A stretch of 64,000 nt of DNA from Aminobacter sp. HY435 (GCF_027568395.1 NZ_JANKZL010000006.1:186001-250000); one strand, 5' to 3'. Positions 38,787 through 48,221 are shown, numbered from the stretch's first letter. Numbers and translations are program-made. The notes: generated by a model not told the origin, from the letters alone.

Positions 38787-40655
38787 ATGGAACAGGCGAT
38801 ATATCTGATCACGCTGGTGGGCACCGCCCTGGTGGTTGCCGCTGCGTTTTCGAGCCTGATCGCCTTCCGCTTCGGTGCGCCGCTGCTGCTGCTCTTCCTC
38901 GGCATCGGGCTTGCCAGCGGCGTCGATGGCCTCGGCATCGCTTTCGACAACGCCCATCTCGCCTATTTCGTCGGCTCCATAGCGCTCGCCGTCATCCTGT
39001 TCGATTCCGGCTTTGGCACGCCGCTTGGCGTCCTGCGCCAGGCCGGCATGCCGGCGCTGACGCTGGCCACCATCGGCGTGGCCATCACGACGCTGATCTT
39101 CGGCATCGCCGCCTATTATCTCACCGGCTTCACCTGGCTTGAATCGTTCCTCCTGGGCGCGGCTGTCGCCTCGACAGATGCAGCCGCCGTGTTCTTCCTT
39201 CTGCGCGCCGGCAACATCAATTTGCGCGAGCGCGTCCGCTCGACGCTCGAAATCGAATCCGGCACCAACGATCCCATCGCCATCTTCCTGACCATCACCC
39301 TGGTCGAAATCATCGCGCTAGGCGCCAAGCCGGACACCGACATCCTGCTGATCGACCTTGTCCTCGGCTTCTTCGTCCAGATGATCCTGGGTGCGGCCAT
39401 CGGCTTGATCGGCGGCTTCCTGATCGTCAAGCTCGTCGAGCGGCTCAACCTCGACCGAGGCCTGTTGCCGATCTTCGTCCTGACGCTGTCGCTGCTCGTC
39501 TTTGCCACCGCAGGCGCCATCGGTGGCTCGGGCTTCCTCGCCGTCTATCTCGCCGGTCTCGTCGCCGGCAATTCCGACATCCGCGCGGTCTCCACCCTCA
39601 AGCGCTTCCAGTCCGGCATTTCCTGGCTGGCCCAGATCATCATGTTCCTGGTGCTCGGCCTGTTCGCCACGCCATCGCAGTTTCCGGCGATCCTCGCTTC
39701 GGCGCTCGTGCTCGGGCTGTTCCTGATGTTCGTCGCCCGGCCCGTGGCGGTGTGGCTGTGCCTAATCCCCTTCAACATCCCACGCCAGGAAACCGCTTTC
39801 ATCTCCTGGGTCGGCCTGCGCGGCGCGGTCTCCATCCTGCTTGCCATCACCCCCGTGCTCGGCGGCCTGGAACACGGCCGCGACATCTTCAACATCGCCT
39901 TCATCATCGTGCTGACTTCGCTCATCATCCAGGGCTGGACGGTCGGGCCGCTCGCTCGCCGTCTCGGGCTGATCGTGCCGCAGCGCTATGGCCCGCTCGA
40001 CAAGGTCGAGCTCGAACTGCCAGGCTCCGCCCATCACGAACTGCTTGCCTATCGCGTCGTGCCCGGATCGCCGGTCGCCCGGGGCCAGCGCATCCCGCGC
40101 TGGGCGCGGCCATCCCTGGTCGTCCGCGAGGGCCGTTCGATGCGCTTCCAGGACATGGGCCGCCTCGCCGCCGGCGACAACGTCTACATCTTCGTGCCCG
40201 ACCGCTACCCCCGCCTGCTCGACCGGCTGTTTGCCAGCCGCGCCGAGGTCGACGCCGAGGACGAGGATTTCTTCGGTGCCTTCACCGTCGACCAGACCCA
40301 TCTGGCCGGCGAGCTGGAGGCCATCTATGGCGCCTCCATCACCGACGAGGAGCGCAAGCTCACCATCGGCGAATTGGTCATCCAGCGCCTGCGTGGCCAT
40401 GTCGAATATGCCGACCGCGTCTCGCTCGGCCTGATCGACCTGATCGTCCGCGACGTCGACGAAAAGGGCCGCATCGTCGCCGTCGGCCTGTCGATCGAGC
40501 CCGCCCCGCCACCGCCGCCAGTGCCGGTGTTCCTCAGCGGCGGCGAGATCAGCGACCGCATCAGGCGCTTCTTCGCCAGGCGTCAGGGCAAGGCCCCGGC
40601 CAAGCCCGCCGCCGCACCGGCGACGACGTCCGAGGGCCTGCCCGAGGACGCGTAA
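38787..40655 (+). CDS. CPA1 cation/H+ antiporter of the CvrA/NhaP2 type
   Basis: 622 residues from the ATG at 38787 (MEQAIYLITLVGTALVVAAA); the frame upstream is not membrane-like. About 12-13 transmembrane helices (1-400) with the family core VASTDAAAVFFLLRAG and ESGTNDPIAIFLT, holding the ion-binding Asp pair. The cytoplasmic part has an RCK_C/TrkA-C-like domain (about 415-495) and a CorC/HlyC transporter-associated domain (about 500-580), the CvrA (YcgO) layout that exports K+ in exchange for H+. Ion preference (K+ or Na+) is inferred. It separates gap from pgk. Confidence 0.87.
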   Translation: MEQAIYLITLVGTALVVAAAFSSLIAFRFGAPLLLLFLGIGLASGVDGLGIAFDNAHLAYFVGSIALAVILFDSGFGTPLGVLRQAGMPALTLATIGVAITTLIFGIAAYYLTGFTWLESFLLGAAVASTDAAAVFFLLRAGNINLRERVRSTLEIESGTNDPIAIFLTITLVEIIALGAKPDTDILLIDLVLGFFVQMILGAAIGLIGGFLIVKLVERLNLDRGLLPIFVLTLSLLVFATAGAIGGSGFLAVYLAGLVAGNSDIRAVSTLKRFQSGISWLAQIIMFLVLGLFATPSQFPAILASALVLGLFLMFVARPVAVWLCLIPFNIPRQETAFISWVGLRGAVSILLAITPVLGGLEHGRDIFNIAFIIVLTSLIIQGWTVGPLARRLGLIVPQRYGPLDKVELELPGSAHHELLAYRVVPGSPVARGQRIPRWARPSLVVREGRSMRFQDMGRLAAGDNVYIFVPDRYPRLLDRLFASRAEVDAEDEDFFGAFTVDQTHLAGELEAIYGASITDEERKLTIGELVIQRLRGHVEYADRVSLGLIDLIVRDVDEKGRIVAVGLSIEPAPPPPPVPVFLSGGEISDRIRRFFARRQGKAPAKPAAAPATTSEGLPEDA

Positions 40656-40719
40656 GGTCGAGGACAAGTCACCGCCGGCGTTTGAAGCTGCAACCAAGGA
40701 TGATGCAGATCGCCACTGC

Positions 40720-41229
40720 CTATCCAAAAAAGCTAGCGAACGTCTTTATGGAAACGAGATGGTCCTTCCGTTTCGCTATTTCTGCGTCGCCAAGAGTGTC
40801 TTGGGACCAAGTGTCCACCCCATCGCAAATGTCACCGCAGAAATGGTCTATCTGAAGTTGCAGAGTATTGTTGCTTCGGTTGCAGTGTACGCTCCCAGAG
40901 GCAGGCGGCTTCGTGAACTCGAAATGGGTCAACGATTCCTGAGCTTTTTGATCACTGATGTCCTGACTACCTGAATGGCTAACCGCACAACGCAAGGCGT
41001 ATAGGTCTGCGGCCGAGAGGAAAACCATTTCCGTATGAGCAAAACCGATTCGGCGCGTGTATTTTGGTTGAATGTACTTTGTTGACCAACGTCTGTAGCG
41101 CTTGCCGACGGCTTCCTTCGGCGTTTCCAACCACCCGCAGATATCTGGAAGCGTGAGCGCTGACATTAGCGCCGGCATCCAAATCTGGTCCTTAATGCAA
41201 GTCCGAATTGGGCCCGTAAACCGTTCCAA
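40720..41229 (-). CDS. Orphan hypothetical protein, possibly HEPN-like
   Basis: 169 residues from a TTG at 41229, 10 nt after AGGGAG. The N-terminal ~110 residues are helical and resemble a recurring, uncharacterised family: WMPALMSALTLPDICGWLE, RYRRWSTKYIQPKY, then FLSAADLYALRCAVSHSGSQ. The R-C-A-x-x-H pattern recalls the R-x4-6-H motif of HEPN RNases; this link is my inference and is weak. The C-terminus is polar with two cysteines. Codon use is AT-richer than in the flanking glycolytic genes, suggesting transfer. It has no partner gene. Confidence 0.6.
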   Translation of the reverse strand: MERFTGPIRTCIKDQIWMPALMSALTLPDICGWLETPKEAVGKRYRRWSTKYIQPKYTRRIGFAHTEMVFLSAADLYALRCAVSHSGSQDISDQKAQESLTHFEFTKPPASGSVHCNRSNNTLQLQIDHFCGDICDGVDTWSQDTLGDAEIAKRKDHLVSIKTFASFFG

Positions 41230-41516
41230 CGATCAATCTCCCTGACATCTCGACCGGAGCCTATCATGCAATTCACAGACGCTGTAACCGTCGCAGGGAT
41301 GCCGAAATGGAGACGGCAGCCGATCACTGAAGCAGGGGACGGTCCGCACTGGCATCCTGTTTGTGCCCGTGACGAAGTCCCCACGGGAGTGATGACGACG
41401 CGCATCGACCAATCGGGCCCTCTATGCCAAAATTTCGCTCCCGCCCTCCACAAACCTTGCATCCGCGCCGTCGCTGGCTATGGTCCGCGCGATCTCTCTA
41501 GGGAAAGGGAAACCCC

Positions 41517-42713
41517 ATGGCCGCTTTCAAGACCCTCGACACCATCGGCAACGTCAGCGGCAAGCGGGTTCTCGTCCGCGTGGACCTCAACGTGCCTATG
41601 GCCGACGGCAAGGTTTCCGACGCCACCCGCATCGAGCGCGTCGCGCCGACCATCACGGAACTCGCCGGCAAGGGCGCCAGGGTCATCCTGCTGGCGCATT
41701 TCGGCCGCCCCAAGGACGGCCCCGATCCGGCCCTGTCGCTCGCGCCCATCGCCACCGCCACGTCAGAGGTTTTGGGCCGTCCGGTCGGTTTTGCCGCCGA
41801 CTGCATCGGCGACAAGGCAGCCGCCGCCGTTGGCGCCATGAAGGACGGCGACGTCCTGCTGCTTGAGAACACCCGCTTCTACAAGGGCGAGGAGAAGAAC
41901 GACCCCGCTTTCGTCGAACAGCTCGCCGCCAATGGCGACATCTTCGTCAACGACGCCTTTTCGGCCGCCCACCGGGCCCATGCCTCGACCGAAGGCCTGA
42001 CCCACAAGCTGCCGGCCTATGCCGGCCGCACCATGCAGGCCGAACTCGAGGCGCTGGAAAAGGGCCTCGGCAACCCGGTCAAGCCGGTTGTCGCCATCGT
42101 CGGCGGCGCCAAGGTCTCGACCAAGATCGACCTGCTCATGAACCTGGTGAAGAAGGTCGACGCACTCGTCATCGGCGGCGGCATGGCCAACACCTTCCTT
42201 GCCGCGCGCGGCACCAATGTCGGCAAGTCGCTCGCCGAGCACGACCTCGCGGCCACCGCCAAGCAGATCATGATCGAGGCAGCGCAGTCGGGCTGCGCCA
42301 TCATCCTGCCGTCGGACGGCGTCGTCGCCCGCGAATTCAAGGCGGGTGCCGCAAACGAGATCGTCGCCATCGACGCTGTCCCGGCCGATGCCATGATCCT
42401 CGACGTCGGCCCCAAGACCGTCGCTTCCGTCAACGACTGGATCGACCGCGCCGCGACGCTGGTCTGGAACGGCCCGCTCGGCGCCTTCGAGATCGAGCCC
42501 TTCGACAAGGCGACGGTATCGGCGGCCCAGCATGCGGCGGCCCGTACCAGGGCCGGCAAGCTCGTCTCGGTCGCCGGCGGCGGCGACACGGTGGCAGCGC
42601 TGAACCACGCCGGCGTGGCCGACGACTTCACCTATGTCTCGACCGCCGGCGGCGCCTTTCTCGAATGGATGGAAGGCAAGGAACTGCCCGGCGTCGAAGT
42701 GCTCAAGGCCTGA
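41517..42713 (+). CDS. pgk: Phosphoglycerate kinase
   Basis: 398 residues. Substrate-binding N domain: [20 protein letters not shown], then LLAHFGRPK and [17 protein letters not shown] domain: [31 protein letters not shown], and the ATP loop [16 protein letters not shown]. Length is standard. It acts between gap and the lower glycolytic steps and in gluconeogenesis. The usual gap-pgk pair is split here by the antiporter and the orphan gene; fba follows 169 bp downstream. Confidence 0.97.
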   Translation: MAAFKTLDTIGNVSGKRVLVRVDLNVPMADGKVSDATRIERVAPTITELAGKGARVILLAHFGRPKDGPDPALSLAPIATATSEVLGRPVGFAADCIGDKAAAAVGAMKDGDVLLLENTRFYKGEEKNDPAFVEQLAANGDIFVNDAFSAAHRAHASTEGLTHKLPAYAGRTMQAELEALEKGLGNPVKPVVAIVGGAKVSTKIDLLMNLVKKVDALVIGGGMANTFLAARGTNVGKSLAEHDLAATAKQIMIEAAQSGCAIILPSDGVVAREFKAGAANEIVAIDAVPADAMILDVGPKTVASVNDWIDRAATLVWNGPLGAFEIEPFDKATVSAAQHAAARTRAGKLVSVAGGGDTVAALNHAGVADDFTYVSTAGGAFLEWMEGKELPGVEVLKA

Positions 42714-42781
42714 GACTGGAACCGGAAGCGCAGGGCACGGCCGTTTGCCGGCCAGCCTCGTCCGAAGAGCGCCGCGCCCTA

Positions 42782-42808
42782 AACCGATTGAAATAATTTC
42801 AATCGGTT
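42782..42808. promoter_or_regulatory. Perfect palindrome upstream of fba (candidate operator)
   Basis: AACCGATTGAAAT and its exact complement ATTTCAATCGGTT flank a single central A (13+1+13). It lies 74 bp upstream of the fba ATG. Length and symmetry suit a dimeric regulator such as a LacI-type carbon regulator; it has no T tract, so it is not a terminator. Confidence 0.55.
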
Positions 42809-42882
42809 ATAGGCTTGTTGCCGGCATTCCGTTCGGGAAAACCATCTGCTATGCGCCCGGCATCTGATCAGGAGAAACGTGT

Positions 42883-43908
42883 ATGAGCGAACGTCTCGAA
42901 GACATCGCCGTCGCCATGGTGGCGAACGGCAAGGGTATTCTGGCTGCGGACGAAAGCTCCGGCACCATCAAGAAGCGTTTCGACGTCATTGGCGTTGAAT
43001 CCACCGCTGACAGCCGCCGCGACTATCGCGAGATGATGTTCCGCACCACCGAAGCGATGACCAAATACATCTCCGGCGTCATCCTCTACGACGAGACCAT
43101 TCGCCAGACCGCCGCCGACGGCACACCGCTGGTCGAGCTCATCAAGGCATCAGGCGCCATCCCCGGCATCAAGGTCGATGCCGGCGCCAAGGCCATCGTC
43201 AATTTTCCGGGCGACACCATCACCGAAGGCCTCGACGGCCTGCGCGAGCGCATGGCCGAGTACTACAAGCTCGGCGCCCGCTTCGCCAAATGGCGCGCCG
43301 TGATCGACATCGATACGACGAAGAACGTGCCTTCGGCCTATTCGCTCTCGGCCAACACCCAGGCGCTCGCCCGCTATGCGGCACTGTGCCAGGAAGCCGG
43401 CATCGTGCCGATCGTCGAGCCGGAAGTGCTGATGGACGGCGCCCACGACATCGACACCTGCTACGACGTCACCAAGGCGACGCTGGTCAAGCTCTATGAC
43501 GAGCTCTACGCCGCCCGCGTCGTGCTCGAAGGCACGATCCTGAAGCCGAACATGGTCATCTCGGGCAAGAAGGCCACCAAAAAGGCCAGCGCCGAGGAGA
43601 TCGCCGAAAAGACCATCAAGCTGTTCCGCGAGACGGTTCCGGCTGCGGTTCCGGGCATCGCCTTCCTGTCGGGCGGCCAGTCCGACGAAGAGGCGACCGC
43701 CAACCTCAACGCCATCAACGCGATTGGCCCGCATCCGTGGAAGCTGACCTTCTCCTACGGCCGCGCGCTGCAGGCAGCGCCGCAGAAGGCATGGTCGGGC
43801 AAGGTCGAGAACCTCGCCGCCGGCCAGGCCGCCTTCACCCACCGCGCCCACATGAACCACCTGGCTGCCTTGGGCCAGTGGAAGCCCGCGCTGGAAAAGG
43901 CTGCGTAA
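42883..43908 (+). CDS. fbaB: Class I fructose-bisphosphate aldolase
   Basis: 341 residues, AGGAGA 8 nt before the ATG. Class I features: ADESSGTIKKRFD near the N-terminus, KWRAVIDI, IVEPEVLMDG, then GTILKPNMVISGKKA containing the Schiff-base Lys, and FLSGGQSDEEATANLNAINA. No class II zinc site. It splits fructose-1,6-bisphosphate or works in gluconeogenesis. This vertebrate-like class I enzyme is normal in rhizobia. A palindromic element upstream suggests individual control. Confidence 0.94.
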   Translation: MSERLEDIAVAMVANGKGILAADESSGTIKKRFDVIGVESTADSRRDYREMMFRTTEAMTKYISGVILYDETIRQTAADGTPLVELIKASGAIPGIKVDAGAKAIVNFPGDTITEGLDGLRERMAEYYKLGARFAKWRAVIDIDTTKNVPSAYSLSANTQALARYAALCQEAGIVPIVEPEVLMDGAHDIDTCYDVTKATLVKLYDELYAARVVLEGTILKPNMVISGKKATKKASAEEIAEKTIKLFRETVPAAVPGIAFLSGGQSDEEATANLNAINAIGPHPWKLTFSYGRALQAAPQKAWSGKVENLAAGQAAFTHRAHMNHLAALGQWKPALEKAA

Positions 43909-43933
43909 GCCAAGCCTTCAGGCACGAAATGCG

Positions 43934-43964
43934 AAAAGCCTCGGAGCGATCCGGGGCTTTTTCT
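43934..43964 (+). terminator. Rho-independent terminator of fba
   Basis: AAAAGCCTCGG pairs with CCGGGGCTTTT around the loop AGCGAT, then a T-rich tail. Confidence 0.8.
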
Positions 43965-44059
43965 TATTGTCGAGGACACCAGGCCAGGGTGATCGGACTT
44001 AAGACGCGGCGACCGGCGTGGCAATCAGGAGCGATAGGGTCGCCGTCAGCAGTTCTGCT

Positions 44060-44536
44060 CTATCCATTCTCGCCATCCAGAATATCGCCTCGACCCAGAT
44101 GCTCCTGCGCGGGCGGCTGCACGCGCCAAAAGCAGAAATATGCGGCGGCGAGCGCGGCCAGATACTGTAGCCCAAGGATCATCTGCGCTGTCGTGAATGT
44201 CATCGATGCATCGCCAAGCGTCGTCATCGTCAAGACGACGGCGAACATGGCGAACACCAGGCGTCTGCTGTAGTTCTTGAACGCCAGATCGCAGACCAGC
44301 CGCGCCGCGACGATGCCGGCTACGGCGGCGGCGACCGCCCCGGCTAGCTGAACGAGGTTGGGGCGCGCGCCGAACAATAGCCAGTCGATAACTGGCGCAA
44401 GCATGCTGGCGGCTATAGTCACAAGGGTCGCGGCAGTGAATGAGGCAAACACATAGACGACAAGCGCCACGACCATGGCGCCCAGCGTCTGCGGCCTGAA
44501 CGAACTCTTGGCCACGCCAGCCATTTGCCCCGCCAT
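44060..44536 (-). CDS. Four-helix membrane protein of unknown function
   Basis: 158 residues from the ATG at 44536 (MAGQMAGVAKSSFRPQ); an earlier ATG at 44560 is possible. Four hydrophobic helices: VVALVVYVFASFTAATLVTI, LAGAVAAAVAGIVAARLVC, LVFAMFAVVLTMTTLG and ILGLQYLAALAAAYFCFW. No conserved charged residues point to a transporter. Family not recognised. Convergent with fba, whose terminator lies about 100 bp beyond its stop. Confidence 0.6.
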   Translation of the reverse strand: MAGQMAGVAKSSFRPQTLGAMVVALVVYVFASFTAATLVTIAASMLAPVIDWLLFGARPNLVQLAGAVAAAVAGIVAARLVCDLAFKNYSRRLVFAMFAVVLTMTTLGDASMTFTTAQMILGLQYLAALAAAYFCFWRVQPPAQEHLGRGDILDGENG

Positions 44537-44705
44537 ATCCAAATGTCTTTGCACCAACACACAATCACCGCTTGCCCGATCCGTCGAGCACGTTCGGGTC
44601 GGCGAGCAGTACTTGCCCGGCTCCGCTTGCGCCGCAAGATCACGGCATGTCCGTCCCGAACTTTATGTTCCTCGCTTCCACGGCCAGTTTGGCGTATGAG
44701 CGGCC

Positions 44706-44960
44706 ATGGAAAATATCAGGTTTGAAACTCCCATCACCGTAAAGGCCGATCCGGCAGGCACTCCGCTTCTGTTGCGCTCGGCCAAGGAAGCCTCGGCCTT
44801 CCTGCTCAACAGCTGGCCAGGCAAGCGCAGCCCCAAGCATCGCGCGGCGCTCCAGGCGTGCTCCGACGCCATGTCGGGCGAAAAGCCGGTCATGGCGGCG
44901 CGGCGGGCCTTCATCGCGGCGGCGCGCGAAGTCAGCGTCTACATCAACGACAAGGACTGA
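44706..44960 (+). CDS. DUF982 protein
   Basis: 84 residues. The DUF982 pattern is clear: FETPITVKADPAGTPLLLRS at the start, then SAFLLNSWPGKRSPKHRAAL, and CSDAMSGEKPVMAARRAFIA. DUF982 proteins are small, soluble, highly duplicated in Rhizobiales and of unknown function. No good ribosome binding site precedes the ATG, but the first residues are conserved in the family. Single gene. Confidence 0.85.
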   Translation: MENIRFETPITVKADPAGTPLLLRSAKEASAFLLNSWPGKRSPKHRAALQACSDAMSGEKPVMAARRAFIAAAREVSVYINDKD

Positions 44961-45031
44961 TCCGGCGCACAAGCGCCGAACTCAGCACGAAGCAGGTTTG
45001 GCGGCACCCAGCGTTGCCGCCACCACCCGCA

Positions 45032-45190
45032 TCAGGCTTCCGTTTCGGCTTCCGGCGCTGCGTCGTCTTCGCTTGCCGAATTTCCGCGCAGCTTGGCCTC
45101 GGCCTTGGCGGCAAGCTTGTCAGCCTTCTTGGCCGCCTTGGCGCGGTCGCGGTCGCGGCGTTCCTGATTGTAGTTCGTCGGTCTGGGCAT
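45032..45190 (-). CDS. Small highly charged hypothetical protein
   Basis: 52 residues, GAGGA 7 nt before the ATG. MPRPTNYNQERRDRDRAKAA is followed by lysine- and alanine-rich helix (KKADKLAAKAEAKLRG) and an acidic tail (EDDAAPEAETEA). Proteins starting with P-T-N-Y-N-Q-E-R are found throughout rhizobia; role unknown, nucleic-acid binding possible from charge (inference). Standing alone between the DUF982 gene and a 420-bp gap. Confidence 0.65.
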   Translation of the reverse strand: MPRPTNYNQERRDRDRAKAAKKADKLAAKAEAKLRGNSASEDDAAPEAETEA

Positions 45191-45610
45191 GGGATTGTCC
45201 TCTTGTTATGGTTCACGCCTGCCTAGGGCGATACGGCGCCAAACACAACCGTATCGGGCCCTGCCATGCTGCTCTCATCGCTTTCCATCGCCATCAAGGC
45301 AGCCGACGATGGCGCAGGCCCGCCCGACGCAGCCGCTTGTGAAGGCTCGAGGTGCGTCCTTGCGCTTCGCCTTGTCCCGCCACAATCCTCTTCCGGGACA
45401 TCAGCGCCTCCAATCTGCCCCACCGCGGCACAGACCGCGCTGGCACGAACCGTGCAAGGCATGTGTCGCCGGCGCTAGCCGGGCCTGGTTTGTCTCAAAT
45501 CAGGTAAAAGGCTCGCCGGGGGTGGGACTGGGGTTTTCCCTCGGCGAGCTCCAGTTTCCGCCAGATGGCGGCGCACTGCGATACGCCGACCGCTGCCCGG
45601 CGCCGACCTG
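45191..45610. other. 420-bp gap without a supported gene
   Basis: No frame with coding character or ribosome binding site was found on either strand. No clear terminator or known RNA stands out. It holds the promoter side of the 52-residue protein at its left end. Confidence 0.4.
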
Positions 45611-45766
45611 TCAGTGCCCGAGCAGCGCGGTGACCGAAATCGCCGCCAGCGCCAGCACCGCCAGCTTCCAGAAGTCGCGCCGCTGCCGCAGCCCGGGCAA
45701 ACCGAGCGGCTTGATGATCTGGATCGCCATGATGGCGAGGATGATGAGCGACAGCGCCTTCGACAT
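45611..45766 (-). CDS. Small hydrophobic membrane protein
   Basis: 51 residues from the ATG at 45766, with AAAGGCGG upstream. Two hydrophobic helices (MSKALSLIILAIMAIQIIKP and FWKLAVLALAAISVTALLG) flank a basic loop (RQRRD). It is a plausible two-pass membrane protein common in rhizobial genomes without an assigned role. Single gene. Confidence 0.6.
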   Translation of the reverse strand: MSKALSLIILAIMAIQIIKPLGLPGLRQRRDFWKLAVLALAAISVTALLGH

Positions 45767-46017
45767 GACCGCCTTTGATCAATTTGCCGCGCCCCTGTCA
45801 AAGCGGCTCGCGGCATCTGCTAAGATCGGCTGCGCCGCCCAAGCTCAGCGCTACATCGCGTGACCAGCGGAGGGTGTGGAAAATCGCCTCGTGAAAACGG
45901 GCAATATGATGCTTGTATTGTTAAACCAAGGTCAAATGGACGCCGAACACCACGAGCCGTTACAAAGCCTGCCAATTACAGCGCCCAGAAGGGCCGATGT
46001 CCTGGGAAGGAAACGCC

Positions 46018-47928
46018 ATGTCGTCTCGCTATCACGAGGTCTATGACAGCTGGATGCGCAACCCCGAGGGATTCTGGGCCAAGGCTGCGGAAGCGATCGA
46101 CTGGTTCAAGCCCTGGAACAAAGTGTTCGATGCCGACCTGGGCGTCTACGGCCAGTGGTTTTCAGGCGCCGAATGCAACACATGCTACAACGCGCTCGAC
46201 CGTCATGTCGCCACCGGGCGAGCCGACCAGCTGGCCCTCATCCACGACAGTCCGATCACCGGCACGATGGCGAAATACACCTATGCCGAGGTTCTCGCCA
46301 AGGTGAACGCGCTCGCTGCCGTGCTGCGCGACCAGGGCGTCGAGAAGGGCGACCGGGTCATCATCTACATGCCGATGGTCGCCGAGGCGGCCTTCGCCAT
46401 GCTCGCTTGCGCTCGGCTCGGCGCCATCCATTCGGTGGTCTTCGGCGGCTTTGCCGCCAAGGAACTCGCCACCCGTATCGACGACGCCACGCCCAAGCTG
46501 ATCATCTCGGCGTCCTGCGGCATCGAGCCCGGACGCATCATCGCCTACAAGCCGCTGCTCGACCAGGCGATCGAGTTCTCTAGCCACAAGCCGTCGGCTT
46601 GCGTTGTCCTGCAGCGCCCGCAGCTCGGCTGCGAGCTGGTCGCCGGACGCGATGTCGACTATGCCGAGGCGGTTGGCGCTGCCAAGGCTGCCGGACGTAT
46701 TGTCGAATGCGTTCCCGTCGCCGCCACCGATCCACTCTATGTGCTCTACACCTCGGGCACCACGGGTCAGCCCAAGGGCGTGGTCCGCGACAATGGCGGC
46801 CACATGGTCGCGCTCAAATGGTCGATGGACAACGAGTTCGGCGTCAAGCCGGGCGAGGTGTTCTGGGCGGCATCCGACGTCGGCTGGGTCGTCGGCCATT
46901 CCTACATCGTCTACGCCCCGCTGCTGCACGGCGCCACAACCGTCCTGTTCGAAGGCAAGCCGGTCGGCACGCCCGATGCCGGCACCTTCTGGCGCGTCAT
47001 TTCGGAACATGGCGTGGTCGCGCTGTTCACCGCCCCCACCGCCTTCCGCGCCATCAAGAAGGAAGACCCGCAAGGCGCCTTCGTGCCGAAATACGACCTG
47101 TCGACGTTCCGCACCCTGTTCCTCGCCGGCGAGCGCGCCGACCCCGAAACCATCAAGTGGGCGGAACACAAGCTCAACGTGCCGGTCATCGACCATTGGT
47201 GGCAGACCGAGACCGGGCACCCGATCAGCCAGAACCCGATCGGGCTCGGCCAGTTGCCGGTCAAATACGGCTCGCCCTGCGTGCCGATGCCGGGCTTTGA
47301 CGTGCGCGTGCTCGACGATGCCGGCCACGAGGTGGCGCATGGCACGCTCGGCAACGTCGTGGTCAAGTTGCCTTTGCCGCCCGGCTGCCTGCCGACGCTG
47401 TGGAATGCCGGCGAGCGCTTCTTCAACGCCTACCTCGCCGAGTTTCCCGGCTACTACAAGACCGCTGACGCCGGCTATGTCGACGACGACGGCTACCTGT
47501 TCATCATGGCCCGCACCGACGACATCATCAACGTCGCCGGCCATCGCCTGTCGACCGGCGGCATGGAGGAGGTTGTGGCCGAGCATCCCGACGTCGCCGA
47601 ATGCGCCGTCATCGGCATCGCCGATGCGATGAAGGGCCAGATCCCTTGCGGCTTCATCGTGCTGAATTCTGGCGTTTCCCGCGACACCGCAACGATCGAA
47701 AAGGAAGTCGTCGGGCTTGTCCGCGACCGCATCGGCCCGGTTGCCGCCTTCAAGATGGTGGTCACCATCAAGCGCCTGCCCAAGACCCGCTCGGGCAAGA
47801 TCCTGCGCGGCACCATGCAGAAGATCGCCGACCACGAGGAGTGGAAGATGCCGGCGACCATCGACGACCCGGCAATCCTCGACGAAATCATGGAGGCGCT
47901 GAAGGCGCGTGGCATCCAGGTTGTCTAG
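46018..47928 (+). CDS. prpE: Propionate-CoA ligase (acyl-CoA synthetase) PrpE
   Basis: 636 residues from the ATG at 46018, chosen because GGAAGGA is correctly spaced; an ATG at 45997 is less likely. Adenylate-forming motifs: YTSGTTGQPKGVV (P-loop), WWQTETGHPISQNP, and the C-terminal LPKTRSGKILRGTMQK with the catalytic lysine. The N-terminal ACAS_N part (YHEVYDSWMRNPEGFWAKAA) and GVYGQWFSGAECNTCYNALD match PrpE rather than acetyl-CoA synthetase. It activates propionate to propionyl-CoA for the methylcitrate or methylmalonyl pathway. Single gene. Confidence 0.93.
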   Translation: MSSRYHEVYDSWMRNPEGFWAKAAEAIDWFKPWNKVFDADLGVYGQWFSGAECNTCYNALDRHVATGRADQLALIHDSPITGTMAKYTYAEVLAKVNALAAVLRDQGVEKGDRVIIYMPMVAEAAFAMLACARLGAIHSVVFGGFAAKELATRIDDATPKLIISASCGIEPGRIIAYKPLLDQAIEFSSHKPSACVVLQRPQLGCELVAGRDVDYAEAVGAAKAAGRIVECVPVAATDPLYVLYTSGTTGQPKGVVRDNGGHMVALKWSMDNEFGVKPGEVFWAASDVGWVVGHSYIVYAPLLHGATTVLFEGKPVGTPDAGTFWRVISEHGVVALFTAPTAFRAIKKEDPQGAFVPKYDLSTFRTLFLAGERADPETIKWAEHKLNVPVIDHWWQTETGHPISQNPIGLGQLPVKYGSPCVPMPGFDVRVLDDAGHEVAHGTLGNVVVKLPLPPGCLPTLWNAGERFFNAYLAEFPGYYKTADAGYVDDDGYLFIMARTDDIINVAGHRLSTGGMEEVVAEHPDVAECAVIGIADAMKGQIPCGFIVLNSGVSRDTATIEKEVVGLVRDRIGPVAAFKMVVTIKRLPKTRSGKILRGTMQKIADHEEWKMPATIDDPAILDEIMEALKARGIQVV

Positions 47929-47954
47929 CACCCTCTGGATGGCCCCCAGATCCC

Positions 47955-48113
47955 ATGGCTCGACAGGCTCACCATGAGGATTTTGGGTCGACCGGGCCAA
48001 GCTCTGCGATACTCTGGTGACAGCCGAGACGGATCAGACGCCCTCATGTGGGCCTGTCGAAGCCTTAATGATGAGCCTGTCGAACCCCTCATGGTGAGCC
48101 TGTCGAACCACGC
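47955..48113. repeat. REP-like array with the GCCTGTCGA motif
   Basis: A unit like GTGAGCCTGTCGAACC occurs three times on the plus strand (about 48053, 48074 and 48098) and once inverted near 47957-47977 (CTCGACAGGCTCACCATGAGG). Such REP-like units are common between genes in alphaproteobacteria and can form hairpins. It lies between prpE and the hydrolase gene. Confidence 0.7.
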
Positions 48114-48221
48114 GGGCGCCTGGCGCCAGCCTTTCCCGGCAGATTGGGACTCTGTGCTATTGCCTGCGTGCCGGGCTCAAGGCAAGTTGCCCCCAGACTG
48201 GCATGCTGGGGGCTTTTGCAG

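Noticed and set aside
41230-41516. Possible small genes in the region upstream of pgk
   Set aside because: Frames on both strands lack ribosome binding sites and family features; treated as the pgk promoter region.
45223-45478. Short overlapping frames in the 420-bp gap
   Set aside because: Low-complexity translations in both directions, no start signals.
47955-48113. Possible CRISPR array
   Set aside because: Units are only 12-20 bp, irregularly spaced and partly inverted, with no cas genes; better explained as REP-like repeats.
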